Assembly (NCBI RefSeq): GCF_014698475.1 | Contig: NZ_JACJTB010000014.1 | Coordinates: forward strand, 62,001-126,000 | Reading direction: 5' to 3' | DNA length: 64,000 nt | From: Nostoc spongiaeforme FACHB-130 | Lineage (GTDB): Bacteria > Cyanobacteriota > Cyanobacteriia > Cyanobacteriales > Nostocaceae | In this document: positions 37,358-47,350 of the stretch, one piece after another | Numbering within the stretch: position 1 is the stretch's first letter | How the letters are laid out: every line of letters begins with the position of its first letter | Notes under the pieces: model-generated | Database searches by the model: none | What the model was told of the DNA's origin: nothing | What the model saw: only the letters and a program-made list of their open reading frames with translations | Position numbers and translations under genes: made by a program

Positions 37358-38761
37358 ATGCTGGGTCAAACGGTCGGGGGACGCTACCAAATTCTTACTC
37401 AGTTAGGACGGGGAGGATTTGGCACGACTTTTATAGCTCAAGATATACAAAGACCTGGAAATCCCCAGTGTGTTGTCAAGCAATTTAAGCCACTGGCGAA
37501 TGATCCCTACACCTTAAATGCAGCTAAACGCTTTTTTGATTTAGAAGCAGCGATTTTGGAAATGTTAGGAAAACATGACCAAATTCCCCAATTACTCGCT
37601 CATTTTGCGGAAAATGAAGAATTCTTTTTAGTCCAAGAATTTATTCCCGGTCACGATCTCAAACAAGAATTACCGCCACTGAGTGATAAATTAAGTGAAA
37701 CTGCTGTAATTCAATTGTTAAAAGAGATACTGACTGTTTTAGCATTTGTGCATCAAAATTATGTAATTCATCGGGATCTGAAACCTGAGAATATTCGCCG
37801 CCGAGAATCAGATGGCAAAATAGTTTTAATTGACTTTGGCGCAGTCAAACAAATTAGTACCCAAGTCGCCAACACGGCGGGACAAACAAGTTTTACGGTT
37901 GCTATTGGTACACCTGGTTATATGCCCAGTGAACAAGCGAATAGTAATCCCCATTTAAGTAGCGACATCTATGCAGTGGGGATGATTGCTATCTTAGCTT
38001 TAACAGGGATAAATCCGGCGGCAGGTAGCCATTCCATCCCCAGACACCCAAATACAGGCGAAATTGATTGGCGTGATAAAGTAAAAGTTAGCCCCCAGTT
38101 TGCCAGTATTTTAGATAAGATGGTGCGCTATGATTTTCGCCAGCGTTACCCTACAGCCGAGTCGGTGTTACAAGCCTTAGAGATGCTTAAAAAAGCACCA
38201 TTGACTAAACTTAAACAATCTTTGCCGAAAAAATGGGTGATGGGTTTAGGAATTACAGCCGCAGTTGCAGTTGGATTAATAGTTTTATCTCAAATCAAAA
38301 TTAATCGAACCAAATTTTTAAATTACGCTGCTCATGGAGTGAAAATTAACTATCCTGATAATTGGGCAGTCCAAGAAACACCAAATGCTGTAACTCAAGA
38401 TATCGTTACTTTCTTATCACCAAAACAAAGTGATTCTGACCAATTTCAAGAACTTGTAACTATTCGGGTTGAAGCACTTTCGAGTACTTTAGACGAGTCG
38501 AAAGATTTATTTATTCGGGAAGTGAAAAATACAGTAGATGATGCTCAAATAGAAAGTTCTAGTGAAATAACACTGGCTAATCAGAGGGCAAATCAACTAG
38601 TCTTTACAGGGAAAATTGATAATGGGCGGTTAAAAAGTCTGCAAGTTTGGACTTTACAAAATGATAATGCCTATATTATTACTTACACTGCAACTGTTGA
38701 TGAATATAATAACTTTTTACCCATCGCGGAAAAAATGATTCAATCTTTTGTTTTTGAATAA
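37358..38761 (+). CDS. Membrane Ser/Thr protein kinase with extracellular PsbP-like domain
   Basis: 467 residues. The kinase domain (about 10-275) has GRGGFGTTFIAQ, VVKQF, HRDLKPENIRRR, and DFGAVKQ. A single transmembrane helix follows (MGLGITAAVAVGLIVLSQI). The C-terminal ~145 residues face the periplasm and include VKINYPDNWAVQETPNAV, like PsbP-type domains seen in cyanobacterial kinases. It probably senses envelope conditions and phosphorylates cytoplasmic targets. Start ATG is backed by GAGGGGAAAC. Confidence 0.92.
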   Translation: MLGQTVGGRYQILTQLGRGGFGTTFIAQDIQRPGNPQCVVKQFKPLANDPYTLNAAKRFFDLEAAILEMLGKHDQIPQLLAHFAENEEFFLVQEFIPGHDLKQELPPLSDKLSETAVIQLLKEILTVLAFVHQNYVIHRDLKPENIRRRESDGKIVLIDFGAVKQISTQVANTAGQTSFTVAIGTPGYMPSEQANSNPHLSSDIYAVGMIAILALTGINPAAGSHSIPRHPNTGEIDWRDKVKVSPQFASILDKMVRYDFRQRYPTAESVLQALEMLKKAPLTKLKQSLPKKWVMGLGITAAVAVGLIVLSQIKINRTKFLNYAAHGVKINYPDNWAVQETPNAVTQDIVTFLSPKQSDSDQFQELVTIRVEALSSTLDESKDLFIREVKNTVDDAQIESSSEITLANQRANQLVFTGKIDNGRLKSLQVWTLQNDNAYIITYTATVDEYNNFLPIAEKMIQSFVFE

Positions 38762-38764
38762 AAT

Positions 38765-38876
38765 AAAACCCTTAGACTGAAAGTTGGGGGCTATACAAAC
38801 AAATCCTGCACTTCGACAAGCTCAGTGACCACCTTCGCAGGCTAATTATATACTTCTTCATATCGATTTGGTATAA
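38765..38876. repeat. Dispersed repeat, inverted relative to 51850-51945
   Basis: CCTTAGACTGAAAGTTGGGGGCTATACAAACAAA ... GCAGGCTAATTATATACTTCTTCATATCGATTTGGTAT is the reverse complement, with changes, of 51853-51945. A second repeat, CTTCGACAAGCTCAGTGACC, is nested inside (38815-38834). Confidence 0.65.
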
Positions 38877-38938
38877 GGGCGAATGGCTGTAACCTTTGAT
38901 AAAGCCAAGCCTATGCCCCTAAATGTTAAAAGATTGTT

Positions 38939-39343
38939 TTAAAACTGAGTCACTGTCAAACTGACACCACCAGAATCTAGTCGCGGAACCTTTAAATAAT
39001 CTACTGGTTCACCGTTACGTTGATTCGGTTGGCTATTATTTGGCTTTTCGCACTCTTTAATCGCCGCTTCTGGATCGTTGAGAATTTCTAGTGGTTTGAT
39101 ATTTTTGCAGCCCTTTTCTTCACGGACGCGGCCAATAGTGTTAGCAATTTGTCTTAAGGCTTGAGCGCGATCGCTGTTGCTAACTGCGCTACTGTTGATT
39201 GTAATTGGTTCAGTGATCAGGGTGGCGGCTTCGCGGCTTTCGATAGTCAGTGGCGCAAGTTCCTCTTGTTGTTGCGCTTGGACAGGATGAGCAAGAGCGA
39301 TCGCACTGACAATCACAGCTAAAGTTATAAATGGGCGTTTCAT
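38939..39343 (-). CDS. Small secreted hypothetical protein
   Basis: 134 residues. MKRPFITLAVIVSAIALAHPVQAQQ is a clear Sec signal peptide with an AQA-like cleavage site. The mature part is polar, with two Cys (KGCKNI and KECEKP) that could form a disulphide, and ends LTVTQF. No family recognised. It lies alone between repeats. Confidence 0.6.
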   Translation of the reverse strand: MKRPFITLAVIVSAIALAHPVQAQQQEELAPLTIESREAATLITEPITINSSAVSNSDRAQALRQIANTIGRVREEKGCKNIKPLEILNDPEAAIKECEKPNNSQPNQRNGEPVDYLKVPRLDSGGVSLTVTQF

Positions 39344-39659
39344 ACTCTAACCCCTGAATTTAAGTTATATGTGATACCTACAAGTGCAATTCCATCTTAT
39401 CCGCAAGCAATTAAAATGTAATCACCTATCAAGTTAACTGTGTTCCATTTGCAAAACTGGCACAGTTGTCTATATATAGCAATCCGATTTAATTAAGGCA
39501 GGGAGTGGGGAATAGAGAAGAACTACTTTTATGCAAGAATGATGAAATCTGTTTTATCGCAACTATGGTAATCCTCTTTGATTTGTGAAAGTCGAGAGGT
39601 TCAGATTTCCGACTGCTTCAAGAAGTCGGGGATATTTTGGTTAACGAATTAATATCTAA
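39344..39659. other. Intergenic region with CCCGACTTCTT-family hairpin
   Basis: 316 bp. CCGACTGCTTCAAGAAGTCGGGG (39608-39631) is a degraded copy of the hairpin at 10921. The rest is AT-rich without ORFs. Confidence 0.5.
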
Positions 39660-40658
39660 TCAAGCATGAAAGTATTTTTTCTTCACTTTTTTGTAGAGGT
39701 TTTTAATTCTTAATTGATTTAAGCGTAATTGCGTCAAAATAGTAATGTTAGATTGATACTGTTGTTTGTGGTCAAAAAACTCATTTAATTCCTGTAAAAT
39801 TACTCGCAGCCTTGGAAGAATATTTTCATAGCGATACTCTTTCAACACCTCTTCTGACACACTTAAACCTGGAGCAGATTGCAGCACTTTGAGAATCTTT
39901 GCCACGTCATATTCTTTGGAATAATTAGCGATTTTATAACTATTAAAACCAGGGTCTAAATAATCAGAAAGCCCACCGTTAACGCTAGAAAATACCTGAC
40001 ATCCACAAGCTAAAGCTTCCATTGGTTGCAGTCCAAAGCCTTCACTGACACCTTGTTGCGCCCAATATTCTGCCGAATCATAAAGATAAATTTTAGCCCG
40101 ATTAAATAATCCTGGTAAATCTTCTACATAATAGTCAACTAAATGCACATTGCATTTTAGTTTTAACGTGGGAATTAACTCGCTTAATAAATACTCCGAA
40201 GACTTTCTCGCCTGAACTAACACATCAATATCTCGTTCTAAATGTAAATTTTTAAATTCTGGGCTAATTTCATTCGGTAAATAATAAATGAGGTTATTTG
40301 GCGACTTCTGCCCCCAATAACCTAATGTGTTGCGGCTAACAGTAATAATGGGAATCCCTATAGGTAAATTAAACTTGTAACCAGAACTATGGGCATGATA
40401 TACCACATTGTACTGCTGGAGTTTGGCAACTAATTGAGCGATATCAAATCCCCAACTAATGACAAAGATGGCATTATCTAAATTTGCTTCTCTCAGCAAG
40501 TCATCTAAAAATAACTTATCGGCTTCTCTTTGGCGGTAAGTTACGATTTCCGCACTACAAATCTGTTGAGCAAGTTTTAAAGTTTTTAATTCTGCCCAGA
40601 GACCACCACAAACAAATTTGCCCTGAGTTCCAGGCAAAAGAAAATAAAGCTTTCGCAT
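39660..40658 (-). CDS. Glycosyltransferase (GT4-like)
   Basis: 332 residues. SEGFGLQPMEALACGCQVFSSVNGGLSDYL is the donor-binding signature of GT-B family 4 enzymes. The N-terminal half (MRKLYFLLPGTQGKFVCGGL) is the acceptor domain. Ends with a basic tail (LYKKVKKKYFHA). It is expected to add a hexose to a lipid or polysaccharide precursor in the cytoplasm; the product is unknown. It lies 26 bp from the next gene on the same strand. Confidence 0.85.
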   Translation of the reverse strand: MRKLYFLLPGTQGKFVCGGLWAELKTLKLAQQICSAEIVTYRQREADKLFLDDLLREANLDNAIFVISWGFDIAQLVAKLQQYNVVYHAHSSGYKFNLPIGIPIITVSRNTLGYWGQKSPNNLIYYLPNEISPEFKNLHLERDIDVLVQARKSSEYLLSELIPTLKLKCNVHLVDYYVEDLPGLFNRAKIYLYDSAEYWAQQGVSEGFGLQPMEALACGCQVFSSVNGGLSDYLDPGFNSYKIANYSKEYDVAKILKVLQSAPGLSVSEEVLKEYRYENILPRLRVILQELNEFFDHKQQYQSNITILTQLRLNQLRIKNLYKKVKKKYFHA

Positions 40659-40684
40659 TATAAATTATGAATTACGAATAAATT

Positions 40685-41338
40685 TCACTCTCGCCATTTT
40701 ACCTTGACAAAATGCCCTTGCCGTCCCCAAACATCACGAGCTACGGTAATATTTTCTACTGCTAGGTTAAACGGAATAGCTGTTGTGAGATAACGCTGGG
40801 CTATGGAACCTAAATCTGGGGCGATTTCTGCGGCTGTGGTGGCGGCTAGTCCTAAACCAATTAATTGTTCAACTGGGCGGAAGGGAAGCAATAAATTGAC
40901 ACCGACAGCGAGTCCGGCTGTTAACAACATTGTGACTGAAAGATTTGTACCACAACGGGGATGTACTGCTAAATCCCATTCACCATTTGTCAGCCGATAA
41001 AGGGCTTGGCTGACTGCCCGTCGCAAGTTGCTAATATTAACTTCACCATAAAGGTAAAATCCTTGATCTGTAGATAAACCACCCAATAATTCGTTATCAA
41101 GTTGAACTGTATTGGGTCTCCCTGGGGGAGTATGAACATTTTTTGTTTCGCTCAAAACCCAAACTGTAGCATGTTCTAAGGCGTGGACTTGCCGCAGCAT
41201 GAGAATTTCTTTCAAACCAGGGACAAATGATAGCTGTCTGACTAAATCAGCATCTAGGGTAGATTGCGGCGTAGTAAAGTCAAAGTTAAAAAAGTTAAAG
41301 GAAGACGAGCCGCCTTGAACAGAAGCAGAAGTTTCCAT
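40685..41338 (-). CDS. DUF6391 family membrane protein
   Basis: The frame is open to a TTG at 41404, but ATG 41338 (METSASVQGGS) is a better start, giving 217 residues. VHALEHATVWVLSE and HPRCGTNLSVTMLLTAGLAVGVNLL are characteristic of this cyanobacterial family; the second lies near a hydrophobic segment. Function is unknown. Conserved His residues (VHALEHATV and HPRCG) could bind a metal. Confidence 0.7.
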   Translation of the reverse strand: METSASVQGGSSSFNFFNFDFTTPQSTLDADLVRQLSFVPGLKEILMLRQVHALEHATVWVLSETKNVHTPPGRPNTVQLDNELLGGLSTDQGFYLYGEVNISNLRRAVSQALYRLTNGEWDLAVHPRCGTNLSVTMLLTAGLAVGVNLLLPFRPVEQLIGLGLAATTAAEIAPDLGSIAQRYLTTAIPFNLAVENITVARDVWGRQGHFVKVKWRE

Positions 41339-41717
41339 AGCAACACTGCTCCTCAAACTGATGGAGCAAGATATATTTCTTACAAATGTAACGCTTGCAG
41401 CCAAAGATTATTGCTAATTTTTATTGATGACTGAATGAATATCTTCTTAAATATGGTGAAATGTACCGTTGAGCCAGTTTTTTCAAACTGACTCAACGGT
41501 AACAGTTCTGCACGATAACCAATAACTCAGTAATCTGTTCTGCCTGATGTTGATACTAGCGAGAACTAGAGGTTCACGCTGAAATAGATGCGTGAGGAGT
41601 AAAACAAGCAGTGAACCATAAAAATGTCGTAGCTGCACGCCAAATAAAATTTATCGCTAGATTAGACGCGATTTATGGCATCTGCCAAACGCCATTGACC
41701 GCATCTGTGTTAGCAAT
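41339..41717. other. Intergenic region containing a long hairpin
   Basis: About 380 bp between a DUF6391 gene and a LuxR-type gene, both on the minus strand. Arms ACCGTTGAGCCAGTTT (41465-41480) and AAACTGACTCAACGGT (41485-41500) form a 16-bp stem with one mismatch and a 4-nt loop. No U-run follows on either strand. The plus-strand frame 41611-42054 is a shadow of the LuxR gene. Confidence 0.65.
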
Positions 41718-41981
41718 TTATTCGTTTTGGTTAGGCAGAGGACAGCAATTCACATCATCCAAACAGACCTTGCCCCACTGTAAAGCCCAGCGCACAAGTG
41801 CCACTCGGTTTTCTGTTTGGGTTTTGGTGAGAATATTGCTGATGTGGTTATCAACTGTTCGCTTGCTAATTTCCAGTTTTGCTGCAATCTCTTGGTTAGT
41901 TAAGCCAGCGGCCACTAAGTCGATAATTTGCAGTTCTCTGTCTGACAGAGTAACAGGGGTCTGGGACTCGCCACCAGCCAT
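41718..41981 (-). CDS. Small LuxR-type HTH regulator (PedR-like)
   Basis: From ATG 41981 (MAGGESQTPVTLSD) the product is 87 residues; an upstream start at 42131 would add 50 unlike residues, and the GGAGGAT site fits the shorter form. The HTH is LSDRELQIIDLVAAGLTNQEIAAKLEISKRTVDNHISNIL. The conserved ending CLDDVNCCPLP has Cys residues seen in PedR, a redox-responsive regulator of cyanobacteria that signals photosynthetic electron flow. It has no receiver domain. Assignment to PedR is from memory of that pattern. Confidence 0.7.
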   Translation of the reverse strand: MAGGESQTPVTLSDRELQIIDLVAAGLTNQEIAAKLEISKRTVDNHISNILTKTQTENRVALVRWALQWGKVCLDDVNCCPLPNQNE

Positions 41982-42434
41982 GACTGATTCTATCCTCCCT
42001 TGGTATATGTACTTAATCACTCTCTTTAATTCTAGAAGATTCTTTTGTTGGTAGGGATTTGAAGTGTTAGCTGTAATACGATTGACAATAATTTTTTTCA
42101 AGTTTAATCGAAGGAAAAATTTACATACCACAACCTAAGTGTTATTTTTAATACTTATTATAAAGATTTTATTAAGCATTAACACTGAGAAATAAAAGCT
42201 GATATTAAAGCCTACAGATTCATTATTAGTAACAAAAATTGCTATTTAATTCTATGAAGGACTGGCGACAGAACGACAAGATTATTGTAGATTTTATACT
42301 GACCTCACAAGAACTTACAAAGTTAGGGGTCAATAGGAAAAACTCAGAATATAAAGTTCTGGGTTTAGGCAGAAAAATTCTGATGTCAGGATTATTCTTT
42401 GCTTCCTCAACCTAAATCGCAAATCTAAAGTGAG
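41982..42434. other. Intergenic region, divergent promoters
   Basis: 453 bp between the divergent LuxR-type gene and the PfkB kinase gene. It is AT-rich with no ORF that has a supported start. It presumably carries both promoters. No clear palindromes. Confidence 0.5.
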
Positions 42435-43412
42435 ATGAGCAATCCCCGTGTTTTGTGTCTTGGTGAAATTCTGTTTGATTGTTTAGCCGATCAATTGGGG
42501 CTAAAGCTGGAGGAGGTACAGTCTTGGACTCCTTACCCTGGAGGAGCGCCAGCTAATGTGGCCTGTGCGTTGGTGAAACTCGGAACTTCCGCCGGATTTG
42601 TTGGATGTGTGGGTGAAGATGAACCGGGGAATGAGCTGGTTCAGTTACTCCAGGAAGTTGGGGTAGATATAACGGGTGTGCAACGTCATCCGACTGCGCC
42701 AACGCGACAGGTGTATGTAGTGCGAGATTTGGCAGGCGATCGCAATTTCGCTGGCTTCGGTCAGTATGATACCTCTGAATTTGCCGACACCCGTCTACAA
42801 GCCAAGCAATTACCCACTGCGCTGTTTCAAGAGGCAGATTTTCTGGTTTTGGGTACTTTAGAATTAGCTTATCCTGACAGTGAACAGGCAGTTTATCGCG
42901 CTTTAGATTTAGCAGAACAATTTGACCTGAAAATTGTGCTAGATGTCAACTGGCGACCAGTATTTTGGCAAGACCAAAATATCGCGCGGCAAAAAATTCA
43001 AGAGACATTTAAGCGGATTGATTTTCTCAAACTCTCCAAAGAGGAAGCAGAATGGCTTTTTGATACCGCCGATGCGGGAGCCATTACTTACCGTTTAGAT
43101 TCTGTGGAAGGGGTGCTGATAACTGATGGTGACAAAGGTTGCGCCTATTGCTTAAGTGGTAACGAAGGAACATTACCTTCTTTTCCGGTGAAAGTAGCTG
43201 ATACCACTGGCGCAGGAGATAGCTTTTTGGCGGGATTTATCCACCAATTAAGTCAGCATGGGATCAAAAAACTAGAAGATGCAGACACCGCCAAACGCAT
43301 TGTTACTTATGCTAGTGCTGTGGGAGCATTAACTACGATTAAACCAGGTGCGATCGCTTCTCAAGCAACAGCCGCAGAAGTCGAAGCTTTTCTCGCTACC
43401 CATCAACTTTAA
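42435..43412 (+). CDS. PfkB-family carbohydrate kinase (fructokinase-like)
   Basis: 325 residues. The N-terminal signature is PGGAPANVACALVKLGTSAGFVGCVG; the C-terminal active site is ADTTGAGDSFLAGF with the catalytic Asp. These define PfkB/ribokinase-family sugar kinases. Similarity to fructokinases is suggested by the GGAPANVA and TTGAGDSF forms, but the sugar is not certain. Start ATG 42435. It converges with sfsA. Confidence 0.9.
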   Translation: MSNPRVLCLGEILFDCLADQLGLKLEEVQSWTPYPGGAPANVACALVKLGTSAGFVGCVGEDEPGNELVQLLQEVGVDITGVQRHPTAPTRQVYVVRDLAGDRNFAGFGQYDTSEFADTRLQAKQLPTALFQEADFLVLGTLELAYPDSEQAVYRALDLAEQFDLKIVLDVNWRPVFWQDQNIARQKIQETFKRIDFLKLSKEEAEWLFDTADAGAITYRLDSVEGVLITDGDKGCAYCLSGNEGTLPSFPVKVADTTGAGDSFLAGFIHQLSQHGIKKLEDADTAKRIVTYASAVGALTTIKPGAIASQATAAEVEAFLATHQL

Positions 43413-43489
43413 TAAGGCTGTGGTCTGTTGAGAATGAGTGTCAGGGTGTAGGGGGTAAAGATTTTAAACATCTACACTCTTACAGACAT

Positions 43490-43528
43490 GTCAAAAGTTA
43501 AGAGAATTTTTGACTTTTAACTTTTGAC
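43490..43528. terminator. Hairpin between convergent genes
   Basis: GTCAAAAGTTAA (43490-43501) pairs with TTAACTTTTGAC (43517-43528), 12 bp, followed by TTTTGACTT direct repeats. It lies between the ends of the PfkB kinase and sfsA and could stop transcription from either side. Confidence 0.5.
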
Positions 43529-43592
43529 TTTTGACTTGATTTCACCCCTACACCCATTTTTCACAGATAATCTTGGTGTGTAAGTTCTCAAT

Positions 43593-44318
43593 TTAAACGA
43601 TGAGTTTTGCCAAACCTAAATAACGGATACCTTCAGGAGAAATCTCAAATCGGCAAGGTAATACTTCTAAACCAAGGGCGATCGCTTGCCGCAATAACTG
43701 GCCATATACTGGATCTGTAGTATCACCAGGGGCAAACTCTGTACAATCACCCCGGTTGATAAAGTAAAACATTACAGCCCGATTTGTCGGTAGCAACGCC
43801 ATTAATTCGCGCAGGTGTTTTTGTCCTCTGGTGGTTTCTGTATCAGGAAATAATGCTAAGGTTCCTTGCGCCCAAGTTGTATTTTTAACTTCTAAATATA
43901 TCGGGCGTTCTGCATCACTACCTGTTAACAAAAAATCCACACGACTTTTTTTATCTACGCCATAAACCACTTCACTTTTGATTTGGCTGTAGTTACCTAA
44001 TTCGGGAAATAAGTATTTTGCTAAAGCTAGTTTGACGATGCGATTAGGTAAAGCTGTGTTGACACCTACCCAAGTTGGTTCATTATCGTGTACTTGAATG
44101 AGTTCTAGGGTGTAAGCCAGTTTACGGTTAGGGTTATCACTGAGAGATAATTGCACCAAACTACCAAGGGTAGAAACTCCAGTCATCGGCCCTGTGTTGG
44201 GACAATGTGCTGTGACGATTTGACCATCAGCAAGCTGCACATCAGCAAAAAATCGTTTGTAGCGTTTGAGTAAAACACCAGGGTAGAGCGTTGGGTAACT
44301 ATAAAGCCAATCCAGCAT
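43593..44318 (-). CDS. sfsA: SfsA-family DNA/RNA nuclease
   Basis: 241 residues with the SfsA blocks: GVLLKRYKRFFADVQL, VTAHCPNTGPMTG, WVGVNTALPNRI and DFLLTGSDAERPIYLEVKN. The last supplies the nuclease-like D...E-x-K residues (LEVKNTT). The family binds nucleic acid and was first linked to maltose regulation in E. coli; recent work shows nuclease activity. Length matches. Confidence 0.93.
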   Translation of the reverse strand: MLDWLYSYPTLYPGVLLKRYKRFFADVQLADGQIVTAHCPNTGPMTGVSTLGSLVQLSLSDNPNRKLAYTLELIQVHDNEPTWVGVNTALPNRIVKLALAKYLFPELGNYSQIKSEVVYGVDKKSRVDFLLTGSDAERPIYLEVKNTTWAQGTLALFPDTETTRGQKHLRELMALLPTNRAVMFYFINRGDCTEFAPGDTTDPVYGQLLRQAIALGLEVLPCRFEISPEGIRYLGLAKLIV

Positions 44319-44525
44319 TATTTTGCAAAGCCAACCTTGAAGAAGAATTCAGAAGTCAGAATCAAGAGCGTCGGGTATTCATTGTTTTGATCAATGCACA
44401 AAGAATCATATCGTGTCTGGTCTCAAGGTTGGGAAAATAAAAATCTACATATTACATTTTTTTACAAATTTATACTGAATAATTCTCAGAGGGAAGTATC
44501 AATTTAATGGCTTCTTGAGGGATAT

Positions 44526-45683
44526 ATGACTAAAAAGGTTGAATCGCCGCTACATTGTTCACTGGTTATAGATATTAAAGATACTTCGACCCAAGTATAT
44601 TTACGAGCAATGGAAAATTTATTGGTAGTAGTTCAAGATTTATCCCTCGCCCATAATTTAGAGCGCATTATTGAAATCGTGAGAGTAGCGGCGCGGCAAA
44701 TCACTGGGTCTGATGGAGCTAGTTTTATTTTACGAGACAATGGTTATTGCTATTACGTTGATGAGGATGCGATCGCTCCTTTGTGGAAAGGTCAGCGATT
44801 CCCAATGAATATCTGCCTTGGCGGTTGGGCAATGTTAAACCGTCAACCAGCAGTTATTAGTGATGTTTATAGTGATCTCCGGGTTCCTCATGTAGCCTAT
44901 CAACCTACTTTTGTAAAAAGTATGGTGATGGTGCCAATTCGCACATTTGATCCGATTGGTGCCATCGGTATTTATTGGGCAAATTTTCATCAGCCGACCC
45001 CCGAAGAAGTCAAGTTATTACAGGCTTTAGCAGATACTACAGCCGTAGCAATGGAAAATGTGCAAGTATACGCAGAATTAGAACAGCGAGTATATGATCG
45101 CACTGCGGCTTTAGCCGCAATTAATACCCATCTCCAACAAGAAATTAGCGATCGCAAAGCCGCAGAAGCCGAAATCCGTCGTCTTTCTATTACTGATGAG
45201 TTAACAGGATTGTACAATCGGCGTGGCTTTGTAATTTTGGCACAACAGCAATTAAAACAAATTCAGCGATCGCAAATTCCCACTGGCTTACTATTTATTG
45301 ATTTGGATGGACTCAAAACCATTAATGACACTTTAGGACATGAAATTGGTGATAATGCAATCATCGCGGCGGCGGATTTGCTCAAAAATACTTTTCGTGA
45401 GTCCGATATTTTAGCCAGATTGGGAGGTGATGAATTTGTTGTGCTGCTACAAGGACGAGATCCCAGTTCGGAAGTAATTCAACAGCGATTGCAAACAGCC
45501 ATCAAGGAATACAATCATAGTCAAAACCAACCATTTCAACTGTCGATGAGTGTGGGTTTTCAAGCCTATGATCCTCATCAACCCCTTCCTTTAGACCAAC
45601 TCATCACCCTTGCAGATATGAAAATGTATGAGTGCAAGCGGTTCAAAAAACTCGGAAAAAGTACAGGAACTGACGCAATTTAA
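44526..45683 (+). CDS. GAF-GGDEF diguanylate cyclase
   Basis: 385 residues. The GAF domain (about 35-180) has SDGASFILRDNGYCYYVDED but no bilin-binding Cys motif. A coiled linker leads to the GGDEF domain (about 225-380): LTGLYNRRGF, DLDGLKTINDTLGH, and the active site LGGDEFVVLL. RESD five residues before GGDEF is an inhibitory-site motif, so feedback by c-di-GMP is likely. It makes c-di-GMP in response to an unknown GAF ligand. It ends 12 bp from the next convergent gene. Confidence 0.92.
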   Translation: MTKKVESPLHCSLVIDIKDTSTQVYLRAMENLLVVVQDLSLAHNLERIIEIVRVAARQITGSDGASFILRDNGYCYYVDEDAIAPLWKGQRFPMNICLGGWAMLNRQPAVISDVYSDLRVPHVAYQPTFVKSMVMVPIRTFDPIGAIGIYWANFHQPTPEEVKLLQALADTTAVAMENVQVYAELEQRVYDRTAALAAINTHLQQEISDRKAAEAEIRRLSITDELTGLYNRRGFVILAQQQLKQIQRSQIPTGLLFIDLDGLKTINDTLGHEIGDNAIIAAADLLKNTFRESDILARLGGDEFVVLLQGRDPSSEVIQQRLQTAIKEYNHSQNQPFQLSMSVGFQAYDPHQPLPLDQLITLADMKMYECKRFKKLGKSTGTDAI

Positions 45684-45695
45684 ATGACGATTAGC

Positions 45696-47123
45696 TTAGT
45701 TAATCAAATTTTCTAATGCTGTTTGCAAGTCTTTGGTTAAATTACTTGCTGCTTGTCTGGCTGCGTGACGGTTATTTTGGGACTTTTCCCAGCGTTCGGT
45801 AACGGATATTGGTTCACCGACAGTAATTTTTACTTGGCGTAAACCTAAACGCGGTCTTCCTGGTAGTGTGGAGTTTTGAATGCGTGTCAGCATATCATAC
45901 ATTAATAATGCAGTCTCAGCGAAGCGATCGCTACTTGGTTGTTCTTTGAGATAGTTTTCGGTAATGGCGACAAAACTTTCGACTATTCTCATGTGCTGCA
46001 TTCGTAAGTCGGCTTCTTCGGCAATCCAATCAGCTAGTCCGCGTTTTAAGGGTGGTAGGTTATTAATATCAGGAATGTCGTCTCGATAAATGTAATTCCA
46101 ACCAGCTTCTTCTAAACGCCGACATCTATCAATAAAGTTTCCCTGGGCGGAAATCCCAAAATATTGTTCGGCAATTTTTAAGCCAGTATCTAATAAACGA
46201 TGTAGTCGAGTAATAAATGGTTGATTTGGGATTTGGGGTAAATCTTGATGATAAAAGCGGCGATAAAATTCTTCCATCTCGGTGATGAGATGTTCACCCA
46301 GGCGACAAATGCGTTGATGATAAATTTCGGACGGGTTGTCAATTTGCGACGGCGAAATTGACTGGACTGTTAAACCACTATCAGCTTCTAATTTACTTAA
46401 TAACCAGTTTATTTTTGCCCAAGGTGGCTGGACGTAACGATATTGAATGGCAACTGGTACTATGAATACTGTTTCAGGGCGATCGCTTTTTTGCAAGTCT
46501 TCCACACACCAAAAACCTAATTGCGCTACACCCGGTTCTAAAGGACTAACGATGCCACTATGACCATTTGTACCACCTTCTGGTGCAACGGCGATCGGTA
46601 TTTTCCCATTCGCAAATAAATCTCGCGCTGTTTGAATAGCCAGCTTGTCAACTCGTCTCCCCCGCCGCACAGAAACACCCCCCACACGAGAAAATAACCA
46701 ACCCAGCCAGTTTCCCGCCCATAAAGTCATTCCTCGTTCATACATAAAGTGGCTATGAATTGGTTCTTGTAAGTTAATCTGATGCTGACGTGCTGCTTTG
46801 GGAACTAAGCGTGACAGCAGATACAGCATACATAAGGGATCTTCGACTTCTGGGTGACGAAATGCTATCAAAAAGCGGATTTTGCCTGCTTGGAATTGTT
46901 GATATAGTTCAGCTAATATCTCTGCATTCTCCGCTTCGATTTTAACCACACCAGCCGTTAACCAAGGTCGAGTGCGAAACCGCAGGATAAATGGCAAGCA
47001 CCACCGCATCATCTGGAGTATTAGCGGGTTAAAATTTTGGGGAATAAATTTTAATGGTGGTTGAGTGGAGTGTATCGATTTAGGCAAGCTGTTCTCCAGA
47101 TGATGTTTTTTGCGATTGTACAA
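45696..47123 (-). CDS. PlsC-like acyltransferase
   Basis: 475 residues. RHPEVEDP gives the catalytic H-x4-D, and VAPEGGTNGHSGIVSPLEPGVAQLGFW the second acyltransferase motif. A C-terminal half of unknown function follows, longer than PlsC. It is likely to acylate a glycerolipid or related acceptor. The family is common in cyanobacteria as a single-copy gene. Start ATG 47123. Confidence 0.85.
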   Translation of the reverse strand: MYNRKKHHLENSLPKSIHSTQPPLKFIPQNFNPLILQMMRWCLPFILRFRTRPWLTAGVVKIEAENAEILAELYQQFQAGKIRFLIAFRHPEVEDPLCMLYLLSRLVPKAARQHQINLQEPIHSHFMYERGMTLWAGNWLGWLFSRVGGVSVRRGRRVDKLAIQTARDLFANGKIPIAVAPEGGTNGHSGIVSPLEPGVAQLGFWCVEDLQKSDRPETVFIVPVAIQYRYVQPPWAKINWLLSKLEADSGLTVQSISPSQIDNPSEIYHQRICRLGEHLITEMEEFYRRFYHQDLPQIPNQPFITRLHRLLDTGLKIAEQYFGISAQGNFIDRCRRLEEAGWNYIYRDDIPDINNLPPLKRGLADWIAEEADLRMQHMRIVESFVAITENYLKEQPSSDRFAETALLMYDMLTRIQNSTLPGRPRLGLRQVKITVGEPISVTERWEKSQNNRHAARQAASNLTKDLQTALENLIN

Positions 47124-47350
47124 TATGAACTTTAGGTTATGTCTTGGGCGATCGCATAAATCTTTACCAACCCCAACCTAGTAGTTCACCAACCGAACAT
47201 TGCCGTGTAGACTTAGCAGGGGTGCAGGGGGCAGGGTGCAAGGGAGAGAATCTTTCCCCTCTGCTCCCTGCTCCCTGCTCCGAAGCTTGCCACCACGCAA
47301 AGTTATCTTGGCAGACTACTGGAACTCACACTCAACAGCCGTGAAGCCTT

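Noticed and set aside
41611-42054. A 147-residue plus-strand ORF opposite the LuxR-type gene
   Set aside because: It is the antisense of a clear HTH gene and has no family features.
47144-47344. A 66-residue ORF before the methyltransferase
   Set aside because: It covers GC-rich intergenic repeats and ends in low-complexity sequence.
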